Assembly: GCF_000720635.1 (NCBI RefSeq)
Contig: NZ_JOCF01000056.1
Location: 1-64,000 of the forward strand
DNA length: 64,000 bases
Direction: 5' to 3'
Source of the DNA: Streptomyces sp. NRRL WC-3742
GTDB lineage: Bacteria; Actinomycetota; Actinomycetes; Streptomycetales; Streptomycetaceae
The notes under the pieces were generated by a model, which did not search any database, was not told where the DNA came from, and saw only the letters and a program-made list of their open reading frames with translations. Shown piece after piece: positions 8,246 through 16,060 of the stretch; the first letter of the stretch is position 1; each line of letters starts with the position of its first letter. The position numbers and the translations under genes are program-made.

Positions 8246-9604
8246 GTGCCCCCCGTGTCCGCCAGCATCACCGCCGCCTACCTCGCCCGGTACTGCGCCC
8301 TCGCCGCCGACTCCCCGACGGAGTTCCTCCCGCTGACCGGCGCCCAGCGGCGCTTCCTGATCACCCGACGCCTCGCCCCGCAGGGCGCCCGCGCCGACCT
8401 CGTCCCGCTGTTCTTCGCCTACCCGCGCGGCACCGTCGACCCCGAGCGCCTCGCCCGCGCCGCCACCGCCGTCGCCGCCCGCCACCCCGCCCTGTGCGGC
8501 GCCTTCGCCACCGTCCGAGGCACGCCCGTCCTGCGCGTCGGCGGCCCCTCGGCCGAAGCCGCCCGGGTGCACGTCGCCCCCGGCACCACCGCCCGGCAGG
8601 CGCTGCTTGCCGCCCTGCGCGACTGGCCCGAGGACGGACCGGCGCTGCGTCTGCTGCTCGCCGCCGGGGCCGACGAGGAGGAGGAACTCCTCGCCCTCGC
8701 CCTCGACCACGCCGCCTGCGACGAGCAGTCCCTCGGCGTGCTCACCGCCGAGCTGACCGAGGCGTACGCCACCGACCAGCGGCCCGCCGGCGGCCCCGAC
8801 GCGCAGGCCCTGGACGCCTACCGCGAGGCCGTCCATCTTCAACTGGCCGCCGAGGACGCCGCCGCCACCCCCGCCGCGCAGGCCCACTGGGGCCGCAGGC
8901 TCGCCGCGCTCACCGGCGCCGGCGGGGGAGCGGCCACCGCCACCGCCATGCTCAGCGCCCGCCTGCCCGCCCCCGTGGGCGCGGCCCGCAGCGCCGTCTT
9001 CCCCGCCCTGCTGGCCGCCGTCGGCAGCGCCGCCCACCGCCTGTACGGGACGGGCGAGGCGGGCACGACGGGCGAGGCGGGCACGACGGGCGAGGCGGGC
9101 AAGGCGGATGAGGCTGGCACGACGGACGAGGCGGTCGGGGCGGACGGGCCGCTCGCGCTCGGCTACCCCTGGGGCGGCCGTCCGCCCGGGGCGCCCGCCG
9201 CGCTCGGCTGCTTCCTCAACACCCTGGTCCACCCCGCCACCCGGGAGACGGCCGACCTCGAAGCCCTCGCCGACCACTGGTGGGACGACCTCGACCACGC
9301 CGGCACCCCCTTCGACGAGGTGGTCCGGGCCGCCCGCGCCGCCGGAGCCGGGTGGACCGGCTCCCTGGACGCCATGCTCACCCTCGAGGACCTCCACCGC
9401 CGCCCGCCGCTCGCCTTCGACGGCGTCGCGGGCCGCGAGACCCACCTGGCGGGCCGGCCCCTGGCCGCGCCGCTCGCCGTCTCCGCCTCCCACGGCGCCG
9501 AGCTGCTCGTCAAGTTCGCCTGGGACGAGGGCCGCTTCCCGGCCGCCGCCGCCCGGGGCGCCTTCGACCACCTGCTCGCCACCCTGAGCGGTCACCTCGC
9601 CTGA
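8246..9604 (+). CDS. free-standing condensation-domain-like protein, degenerate active site
   Basis: This encodes 452 residues from GTG 8246 (GGAG nine bases upstream). It has the two-lobe fold of NRPS condensation domains: FLPLTGAQRRFLITRRL near the start, RHPALCGAFA, and the bridging region LGYPWGGRP followed by LGCFLNTLVHP. Where the HHxxxDG catalytic motif should be (residues 154-160) it reads DHAACDE: the first His is Asp and the Gly is Glu, while the second (catalytic) His stays. It could catalyse an unusual transfer, act as a docking or release factor, or be inactive. Residues 268-295 contain a low-complexity GEAGTT repeat from an 18-bp DNA repeat. It lies between the exporter and the C-A-T gene. 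Confidence 0.8.
   Translation: MPPVSASITAAYLARYCALAADSPTEFLPLTGAQRRFLITRRLAPQGARADLVPLFFAYPRGTVDPERLARAATAVAARHPALCGAFATVRGTPVLRVGGPSAEAARVHVAPGTTARQALLAALRDWPEDGPALRLLLAAGADEEEELLALALDHAACDEQSLGVLTAELTEAYATDQRPAGGPDAQALDAYREAVHLQLAAEDAAATPAAQAHWGRRLAALTGAGGGAATATAMLSARLPAPVGAARSAVFPALLAAVGSAAHRLYGTGEAGTTGEAGTTGEAGKADEAGTTDEAVGADGPLALGYPWGGRPPGAPAALGCFLNTLVHPATRETADLEALADHWWDDLDHAGTPFDEVVRAARAAGAGWTGSLDAMLTLEDLHRRPPLAFDGVAGRETHLAGRPLAAPLAVSASHGAELLVKFAWDEGRFPAAAARGAFDHLLATLSGHLA
9055..9108 (+). repeat. 18-bp in-frame tandem repeat
   Basis: About three copies of GGCGAGGCGGGCACGACG (encoding GEAGTT), followed by two decayed copies to about 9130. It sits in the lobe linker of the condensation-like protein and keeps the frame. 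Confidence 0.75.
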
Positions 9605-9777
9605 GCGGCCACCCCACCCGACCGGCCACCTCAGCCGACCGCCCACGAACCTCCGGGCAGCGCCCCCACCCCGTCACGCCGCCCGGCCCCACCGGCCCGG
9701 TGCGGGCCCACCCGTGCCCGCACCGGCCACCCGTACCACCGACATGCCAACACACCCACCACACAAGGGAGTCGCCC

Positions 9778-12700
9778 ATGTTCGATCTCTCCCCGTCCCA
9801 GCAGATCGTCTGGCTCCACGAACAGATGCTGCCCGGAAGCCGCGCCTACAACTTCACCGCCGTCCTCGACCTCTGGGGCACTCTGGACCGCGAGGCGCTG
9901 CACGCCGCGCTCGGCGCCCTGCTCGGCCACCACCCTGGCCTGCGCCTGGAGTTGGTGCACCGCGCCGAGGGGCTGCCCGCCCAGCGCGTCGCCGAGAACG
10001 TCCAACCCCTCCTGCGTGAGAGCGACTTCACCACCGAGGCCGACCCGGAGGCGTCCTTCCGTGCCCTGCTCGCCGCCGAGGCCGAGGAGCCGCTGGACAC
10101 CACCCGCGCCCCGCTGCTGCGCCACCACCTCGTCCGCCTCGGCGAGGACCACCACCGGCTGATCCACGTCGAGCACCACCTGATCCACGACGGCCACTCC
10201 TTCGCGATCCTGCTGCGCGACCTGTTCACCGTCTACCGCGCCCAGGTGCTCGGCGAGGGCCACCGCCTGCCCGCCGCCCCCTCCTACGAGGACCACGCCC
10301 GCGCCGCCGCCGACACCCCCGTCGAGCGCGCACTCGCCTTCTGGGAGCGGGAGTTGGCCGACGCCCCGCGCGAGATCACGCTCCCGGGCCTGGCCCGCCC
10401 CGGCGCCGAACGCCGCCACCACGGCGGCCAGTTGCGCCAGTCCATCGGCGCCGACCTGGCCGTGCGGCTGCGCGACCGCAGCCGGGCCGACGGCCACACC
10501 CCCTTCACCACCCTGCTCGCCCTCTTCGCCGAACTGCTGCGCCGCCACGGCGGCCACCGCGAGCTCGTCGTCGGCACCGCCGTCGGCAACCGCCCGCAGG
10601 GCTTCGAGGGCACCGTCGGGATGTTCGTCAACACCGTCCCGCTGCGCCTGCGCCTCGACCCGGACGCCCCCGGCACCGAGGCCGTGGACGAGGTCACCGA
10701 CGTCCTGATGCGCGCCCTGCCGCACCAGGACCTGCCCGTCCAGGAGCTCACCCGGCGCCTGGGCCTGCACACCAGCGGCGCCGACAACCCGCTGTTCAAC
10801 GTCATGTTCAGCGCCCACGACGCCTCCTTGCCCGACGTCCAGGCCCCGGGCCTCGAGGTCTCGCTGTACGAGGGGTTCAACACCGGCACCACCCGCTTCG
10901 ACCTGGACCTGGTGCTGCTGCCCGACGACCGCCGGGTGGTCGGCGAGAAGCACGGCGCCGCCGGCATGACCCTCGTCTGGGACTACGACGCCGACCTGTT
11001 CGGCGAGCCGCAGGCCCAGCTCCTCGCCGACCGGATGCTGGACCTGCTGCGCGACCACCTCGACCGGCCCGAGGCCCCGCTCGCCGCGCTCGCCCCGACG
11101 GCCGTGGTCCCGACGCCCGCCGACGCGCCGGCCGAGCCCGCCCCCGACCTGCCGGCCGCGCTCGACCCGGCCGCCGCCCACGACCCGACCGCCCTCGCCC
11201 TGCTCGCCGGCGCCGAGCGGATCACCTACGGCGAACTCGACCGGCGCGTCGGCGAACTCGCCGCCCGGCTCGCCGCCGCCGGCGTCACCCCCGGCCAGCC
11301 GGTGGCCGCCGTGCTGCCGCGCGGCACGGACAGCGTCGTCGCCCTGCTCGCCTGCCTGCGCCTCGGCGCCGTCTACGCGCCGCTGTCCACCGAGGACCCG
11401 GCCGCCCGCCTGGGCCTGCTGCTCGAGCGCCTCGCCCCCGCCCTGGTCCTCGCCACCCGCACCAGCGCCCTCGCCCTGCCCGCCGAGGGCGTCAGGCCCG
11501 CCCTGCTCGACGGGCCCGCCTTCCCCGAGGCCGCGCCGGCCGCCGCCCTGGACGGCGCCGCCTACCTGATCCACACCTCCGGCTCCACCGGTGTGCCCAA
11601 GCCCGTCCAGGTCTCCCGGGCGGCGCTGGCCGGGTACGTCGGAGCGATCGCCGGACGGTACGAACTCACCGCCGAGGACCGGGTGCTGCTCTTCGCCCGG
11701 CCCTCCTTCGACGTGGCCCTGGAGGAGGTGCTGCCTGCGCTCGCCGTCGGCGCGGGCCTCGTCCTGCCGCAGCGCGAGGTGCCCACCGGGCCCGAGCTGG
11801 TGGCCGTGCTCGCCGCCCGGGCCGTCACCGTCGCCAACCTGCCCACCAGCTACCTGCTCGCCGTCCGCGAGGACCTGCGCGAGGCCCTCGAGGACGGACG
11901 CTGGAAGCCCAGGCTGCTCGTCCTCGGCGGCGAACGCCTCCCCGCCAGGGCCCTGGCCGGGCTCACCGGGCACACCACCGTCCTCAACGCCTACGGCGTC
12001 ACCGAGGCCACCGTCACCTCCACCGTCCACCAGGTCGGGGAGGACGACCTGGCGGAGGGCGCGGAGATCCCCCTCGGCACCGAGATCCCCGGCGCCCGCG
12101 TCCACGTCCTGGACGACACCCTGCGCCCGCTGCCCGACGGCTGCGTCGGCGAACTCGCCATCGGCGGACGCCTGTTGGCCGACGGCTACCCGGGCCTGCC
12201 CGAGCCGACCGCCGCCCGCTTCGTCTGCGCCCCCGCCCTCGACGGCGCCCGCGTCTACCGCACCGGCGACCGCGCCTACCGGGGCCTCGACGGGCGGCTT
12301 CGCTTCCTCGGCCGCTCCGACCACCAGGTCAAGCTGCGCGGCCACCGCATCGAACTCGAGGAGATCGAGGCCGCCGCCTCGGCCGAACTCGGCGGCCGCT
12401 CCTGCGCCGTGGTCCTGCACAGCGACCCCCACGGTGACCCGCACGGCGACATCCGGACCGGCCCCCGCCTCGTCGGGTTCCTGGAGGGCGCCGAACAGCC
12501 CGACCAGGCCGCCCTGCACCAGGCCCTCGGCCGGCGCCTGCCCGGCGGGCTCGTCCCCGCGAGCTGGACGGCCCTGCCCGCCATGCCCACCCTGCCCGGC
12601 GGCAAGCCCGACCGCGCCGCCCTCGCCCGGCTCGCCGCCGAGGCCCCGCAGGAGACGGAGCAGAGCGAGCCCGGAGCCTTCACCGACCCCGGCGAGCAGC

Positions 12701-12909
12701 TCATCGCCGACGCCTGGCGCGAGGTCCTCGGCCACGACCGCTTCACCGCCGACTCCCACTTCTTCGAGGTCGGCGGCCACTCCCTGCTCGCCGCCCAACT
12801 CGCCGCCTGGCTGGAACCGCGCCTGGGCACCCGCCCCCCGCTGCGCACCCTCTTCCGCCACGCCGTCCTCGCCGACCAGGCCCGCGCGCTGACCGGAGGT
12901 GCCGCATGA
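9778..12909 (+). CDS. nonribosomal peptide synthetase, C-A-T module
   Basis: This encodes 1043 residues from ATG 9778 (AAGGGAG upstream). The condensation domain spans about 1-430 with an intact HHLIHDG at about residue 132. The adenylation domain spans about 450-930: core LIHTSGSTGVPKPV at about 595, NAYGVTEATVTS, YRTGDRAYRG, and the final lysine loop GGKPDRAAL. The carrier domain has GGHSLLAA with the phosphopantetheine serine at 1002. My reading of the specificity residues is D-V-E-N-V-G-A-V-T; an acidic third position usually faces a polar or basic side chain, but I do not assign a substrate. The N-terminal C domain implies an upstream donor or an acyl starter. Its stop overlaps the next start (ATGA). 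Confidence 0.92.
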   Translation: MFDLSPSQQIVWLHEQMLPGSRAYNFTAVLDLWGTLDREALHAALGALLGHHPGLRLELVHRAEGLPAQRVAENVQPLLRESDFTTEADPEASFRALLAAEAEEPLDTTRAPLLRHHLVRLGEDHHRLIHVEHHLIHDGHSFAILLRDLFTVYRAQVLGEGHRLPAAPSYEDHARAAADTPVERALAFWERELADAPREITLPGLARPGAERRHHGGQLRQSIGADLAVRLRDRSRADGHTPFTTLLALFAELLRRHGGHRELVVGTAVGNRPQGFEGTVGMFVNTVPLRLRLDPDAPGTEAVDEVTDVLMRALPHQDLPVQELTRRLGLHTSGADNPLFNVMFSAHDASLPDVQAPGLEVSLYEGFNTGTTRFDLDLVLLPDDRRVVGEKHGAAGMTLVWDYDADLFGEPQAQLLADRMLDLLRDHLDRPEAPLAALAPTAVVPTPADAPAEPAPDLPAALDPAAAHDPTALALLAGAERITYGELDRRVGELAARLAAAGVTPGQPVAAVLPRGTDSVVALLACLRLGAVYAPLSTEDPAARLGLLLERLAPALVLATRTSALALPAEGVRPALLDGPAFPEAAPAAALDGAAYLIHTSGSTGVPKPVQVSRAALAGYVGAIAGRYELTAEDRVLLFARPSFDVALEEVLPALAVGAGLVLPQREVPTGPELVAVLAARAVTVANLPTSYLLAVREDLREALEDGRWKPRLLVLGGERLPARALAGLTGHTTVLNAYGVTEATVTSTVHQVGEDDLAEGAEIPLGTEIPGARVHVLDDTLRPLPDGCVGELAIGGRLLADGYPGLPEPTAARFVCAPALDGARVYRTGDRAYRGLDGRLRFLGRSDHQVKLRGHRIELEEIEAAASAELGGRSCAVVLHSDPHGDPHGDIRTGPRLVGFLEGAEQPDQAALHQALGRRLPGGLVPASWTALPAMPTLPGGKPDRAALARLAAEAPQETEQSEPGAFTDPGEQLIADAWREVLGHDRFTADSHFFEVGGHSLLAAQLAAWLEPRLGTRPPLRTLFRHAVLADQARALTGGAA

Positions 12910-12977
12910 GCGAGCGCATCATCGACAGGCGCGTGTGGGCGAACGCCCCTGCCGAGCGCGGCGAGGTGGCCGCATGA
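12906..12977 (+). CDS. 23-residue small ORF coupled on both sides
   Basis: The ORF has 24 codons including the stop. It begins MSERIIDRRVW and ends ERGEVAA. Its ATG overlaps the C-A-T gene stop (ATGA, 12906-12909), and its stop overlaps the dehydrogenase start (ATGA, 12974-12977). A perfect GGAGGT sits five bases before its ATG. Third codon positions are about 90 percent G/C, as in neighbouring real genes. No family is recognised. It could be a translational coupling device, a helper peptide like a minimal MbtH substitute, or the remnant of a longer gene. Coding is well supported, function is not. Confidence 0.6.
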   Translation: MSERIIDRRVWANAPAERGEVAA

Positions 12978-14149
12978 GCGCCCCCTCCGCCGTCCTCGAG
13001 GACGGCCACCGCGAGATCGTCGAGGCGTTCGAGACCTTCGTCCGCCGCGAACTCGCCCCGCTCGCCGCCGAGTTGCCCGAGACCGAGGACCAGGTGCCGT
13101 ACGACCTGAGGGCGTACGTGCGCAAGCGCTCCGCCGCCCTCGGCTTCTACGCCGGCGACTACCCCGAGGAACTCGGCGGCTCCGGCATGCCCTTCACCGC
13201 CGTCGTCCTGCTGCACCACGCCGCCGGGCGCAGCGGCTGCGTCCTCGCCCCCTACGCCCTCGCGGGCTCCGACGGGCCCAGCCCGCTGCTGCGCAACGGC
13301 ACCCCCGAACAGGTCGAGCGCCACCTCGTCCCGCTGGTGCGCGGCGAACAGACCCGCTGCCTGGCCCTGACCGAACCGCAGGCCGGCTCCGACGCCTTCC
13401 ACCTCACCACCACCGCCGTGCGCACCGGCGACCAGTGGGTGGTCAACGGGCGCAAGACCTTCGTCAGCAACGCCGAACACGCGGGCCTGGCCCTGGTCGT
13501 CGCCGCCACCGACCTCGGCGACGGCGCCGGCCCCACCAGCGGGGCCACCGCCTTCGTCATGCCCATGGACCAGCCCGGCCTGCGCATCGGCCAGCGCTAC
13601 GAGGGCATGTCCGGCGAGCCGCTGTTCGAGCTGCTCCTCGACGGCGTGCGCCTCGGCCCGGAGGCCGTCATCGGCGGCGAGGACGCCGTCGGCGCCGCCA
13701 CCGCCCTCGCCATCGACAGCCTCTCGCGCGGACGCCTCGTCGTCGCCGCGATGTGCAACGGCATCGCCGAGCACGCGCTGCGCCTCGGGGTCGAGTACGC
13801 CCGCGAGCGGCGCGCCTTCGGCCGGGTGATCGGCGACTACCAGCACGTCCAGGAGCACCTGGTCACCACCCGTGCCGAGGTGGAGGCGTCCAAGCTGCTC
13901 ACCCTCGCCTGCGCCCGGCTCGTCGACGAGGGCACCGAGTCCCCGGAGAACGCCGCCCTTGCCAAGCTCACCGCCTCCGAGACGGCCGTGCGCGCCGTGG
14001 ACCGCTCGCTCCAGGTGCACGGCGCCACCGGCTGGGTGCGCGGCCACCCGCTGGAGTTCCTGTACCGCTACGTCCGGATGACCACGATCATCGAAGGGAC
14101 CTCCGAGGTCCAGAAGGTGATCATCGCCCGTTCCATGGGCCTGAACTGA
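12974..14149 (+). CDS. acyl-CoA dehydrogenase family flavoprotein in the NRPS locus
   Basis: This encodes 391 residues from ATG 12974 (GAGGTGG upstream). It contains the family's FAD-binding signature CLALTEPQAGSDA, the WVVNGRKTFVSN strand, RRAFGRVIGDYQHVQ, and the C-terminal IIEGTSEVQK, whose Glu matches the catalytic base. Such enzymes make an alpha,beta double bond in a thioester. In peptide pathways relatives act on carrier-bound prolyl or acyl groups (the PltE and RedW type). Placement directly before an A-T didomain suggests it desaturates the aminoacyl group on that carrier, or an acyl starter. Which one cannot be told from sequence. Confidence 0.88.
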   Translation: MSAPSAVLEDGHREIVEAFETFVRRELAPLAAELPETEDQVPYDLRAYVRKRSAALGFYAGDYPEELGGSGMPFTAVVLLHHAAGRSGCVLAPYALAGSDGPSPLLRNGTPEQVERHLVPLVRGEQTRCLALTEPQAGSDAFHLTTTAVRTGDQWVVNGRKTFVSNAEHAGLALVVAATDLGDGAGPTSGATAFVMPMDQPGLRIGQRYEGMSGEPLFELLLDGVRLGPEAVIGGEDAVGAATALAIDSLSRGRLVVAAMCNGIAEHALRLGVEYARERRAFGRVIGDYQHVQEHLVTTRAEVEASKLLTLACARLVDEGTESPENAALAKLTASETAVRAVDRSLQVHGATGWVRGHPLEFLYRYVRMTTIIEGTSEVQKVIIARSMGLN

Positions 14150-14200
14150 CGATTCGTCATGTCTGCCACGTCCGTCACGTCACGTTGTCTGGAGACTCCG

Positions 14201-16003
14201 ATGGAACCCCTGAACAGCATCGGGTACGGCCGTCCGCACCAGGACGGCGCGGTCCTCGACCTCTTCGCCACCTGGGTGCAGCGCACCCCCGACGCACCCG
14301 CCCTGATCGACGGCGGGCGCACCTACGGCTACGCCGAACTCGACCGCCTCGCCGACACCGTGGCCGACGCCCTGCGCGGCAGGGTCGGCCCCGGCGACCT
14401 GGTCGGCGTCTGCCTCGGCCACTCGGCGGCCCTGGTGGCCGTCACCCTCGCCGCCGCCAAGCTCGGCGCCGTCCACCTGCCGCTCGGCCCCCGCCCCGGC
14501 GAGCGCAGACTGCGGGCCGTCGCCGAACAGCTGCGTCCCGCCTGCCTCGTGGGCGAACCCGGCGTACTGCCGGACGGCGGCGAGCGCCTGCCGCTGGGCC
14601 TGTCGCCGGGCCTGCCCGGCGCCGTCGAGGCGTCCCTCGCCCCCGGCGGGCAGGTCGCCGTCCCGCGCGGCACCCACTACGCCGTCCTCACCTCCGGCTC
14701 CACCGGCACCCCCAAGGCCGTCGCGGTCACCGAACCGGCCCTCGGCGCCCTCCTCCAGTGGTACCGGGAACTGACCGGACTCGGCCCCGGCGAGCGGCAC
14801 AGCCTGCTGATCGGCGTCGCCTTCGACCCGCACGTCATGGAACTGTGGGCCGGCCTCACCTCCGGCGCCGCCCTCGTCGTCGCCCCCGAGGCCGTCCGCT
14901 GGGACTCCGGCGCCCTCACCGACTGGTGGCGGGACGCCGGGATCACCGTCGCCGTCCTGCCCACCCCGCTCGCCGAACCCGTCCTCGACCGGCCCTGGCC
15001 CCCGGGCCTCGCACTGCGCCACCTCACCATCGGAGGCGACCGGCTGCGCCGCGCCCCCGGGCCCGACGTCACCGCCGCCGTGCACAACGCCTACGGCCCC
15101 GCCGAGGCCACCGTCACCACCACCGTGCACACCATGGCCCCCGGCGCCGACCACGGCGAGGGCGCCCCGCCGATCGGCCTGCCCGTCCCCGGCGCCGTCC
15201 TGCTCGTCACCGACGAGGACGGCGTGCCCGTGCCGCGCGGCGAGGCCGGCGAACTGCGCATCGGCGGCATCGGCCTGGCCGCCGGGTACCTCGACCCCGA
15301 ACTCACCGCCCGCCGCTTCGTCGGCGTGCCCGAAGGCGTCCTGGGCACCGACCGGGTCTACCGCAGCGGCGACCGGGTGGTCATGCGACCCGACGGCGTC
15401 CTCGAGTTCCACGGGCGCCTCGACGACCAGGTGAAGGTCAGCGGCGTGCGCCTCGAACCCGCCGAGGTCGAGGCCGCGTTCGAGCGCGACGACCGGGTGC
15501 GCCGCGCCGTCGTCGCCGCCGAACCGGCCGCCGCCGGGGGCGTACGGCTGCTCGCCTTCGTCCAGCCCGCTGCCGCCGGTGTCGAGCCCGCCGACCTGGT
15601 CGAGGCCGTACGGCCCTGGCTGCCCGAGCAGGCGGTGCCCTCCGCCGTCCGGCTCGTCGAGCGGTACCCGCTGGACGCCAACGGCAAGGTCGACCGGGCC
15701 GCGCTGCTCGCCGCCGTGGCGGCCGAGTCCGTGGCGCCGGAGTCCGTTCCGGTGGAGGGCGAGACCCCGGTCGAACGGACCGTGCTCAAGCTCTGCCGCG
15801 AGCTGATCGGCCGCGCCGAACTCGGCCCCGAGGACAACTTCCTCGCAGTGGGCGGCAATTCGCTCGCCGCCGCCCGGCTCCTGGAGGCGCTGGAGAGCGA
15901 GTACGGCCTGCGGCTGCGGGCCTCGCTCCTGCTGCGCCAGCCCGACCTGCGCGCGGTCGCGCGACTGGTCGAGGAACGGCTGGCGCCCGCCGCCACCGCC
16001 TGA
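14201..16003 (+). CDS. NRPS adenylation-thiolation didomain (A-T) 1
   Basis: This encodes 600 residues from ATG 14201 with GGAG at 14191-14194. The adenylation core LTSGSTGTPKAVAVT lies near residue 164, with AFDPHVMELW, NAYGPAEATVTTT, YRSGDRVV and the lysine loop LDANGKVDRAAL. The carrier has VGGNSLAAAR with serine at about 554. Specificity residues read roughly D-P-M-V-L-I-A-V-T, a combination I cannot match to a known amino acid. There is no condensation domain, so it hands its aminoacyl group to a C domain on another protein. It follows the dehydrogenase gene, which may modify its bound substrate. Confidence 0.9.
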   Translation: MEPLNSIGYGRPHQDGAVLDLFATWVQRTPDAPALIDGGRTYGYAELDRLADTVADALRGRVGPGDLVGVCLGHSAALVAVTLAAAKLGAVHLPLGPRPGERRLRAVAEQLRPACLVGEPGVLPDGGERLPLGLSPGLPGAVEASLAPGGQVAVPRGTHYAVLTSGSTGTPKAVAVTEPALGALLQWYRELTGLGPGERHSLLIGVAFDPHVMELWAGLTSGAALVVAPEAVRWDSGALTDWWRDAGITVAVLPTPLAEPVLDRPWPPGLALRHLTIGGDRLRRAPGPDVTAAVHNAYGPAEATVTTTVHTMAPGADHGEGAPPIGLPVPGAVLLVTDEDGVPVPRGEAGELRIGGIGLAAGYLDPELTARRFVGVPEGVLGTDRVYRSGDRVVMRPDGVLEFHGRLDDQVKVSGVRLEPAEVEAAFERDDRVRRAVVAAEPAAAGGVRLLAFVQPAAAGVEPADLVEAVRPWLPEQAVPSAVRLVERYPLDANGKVDRAALLAAVAAESVAPESVPVEGETPVERTVLKLCRELIGRAELGPEDNFLAVGGNSLAAARLLEALESEYGLRLRASLLLRQPDLRAVARLVEERLAPAATA

Positions 16004-16060
16004 CCACTTCGAGCAGGCGCCCCGGCCCGCGCGGCCGGGGCGCCCGGAAGGGAACCCCCG

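Noticed and set aside
9631..12861. Very long leftward open frame opposite the C-A-T gene, and similar ones opposite 14.2-20.8 kb
   Set aside because: They are antisense of well-supported NRPS genes and arise from extreme third-position GC; they are Gly/Ala/Gln-rich with no domains.
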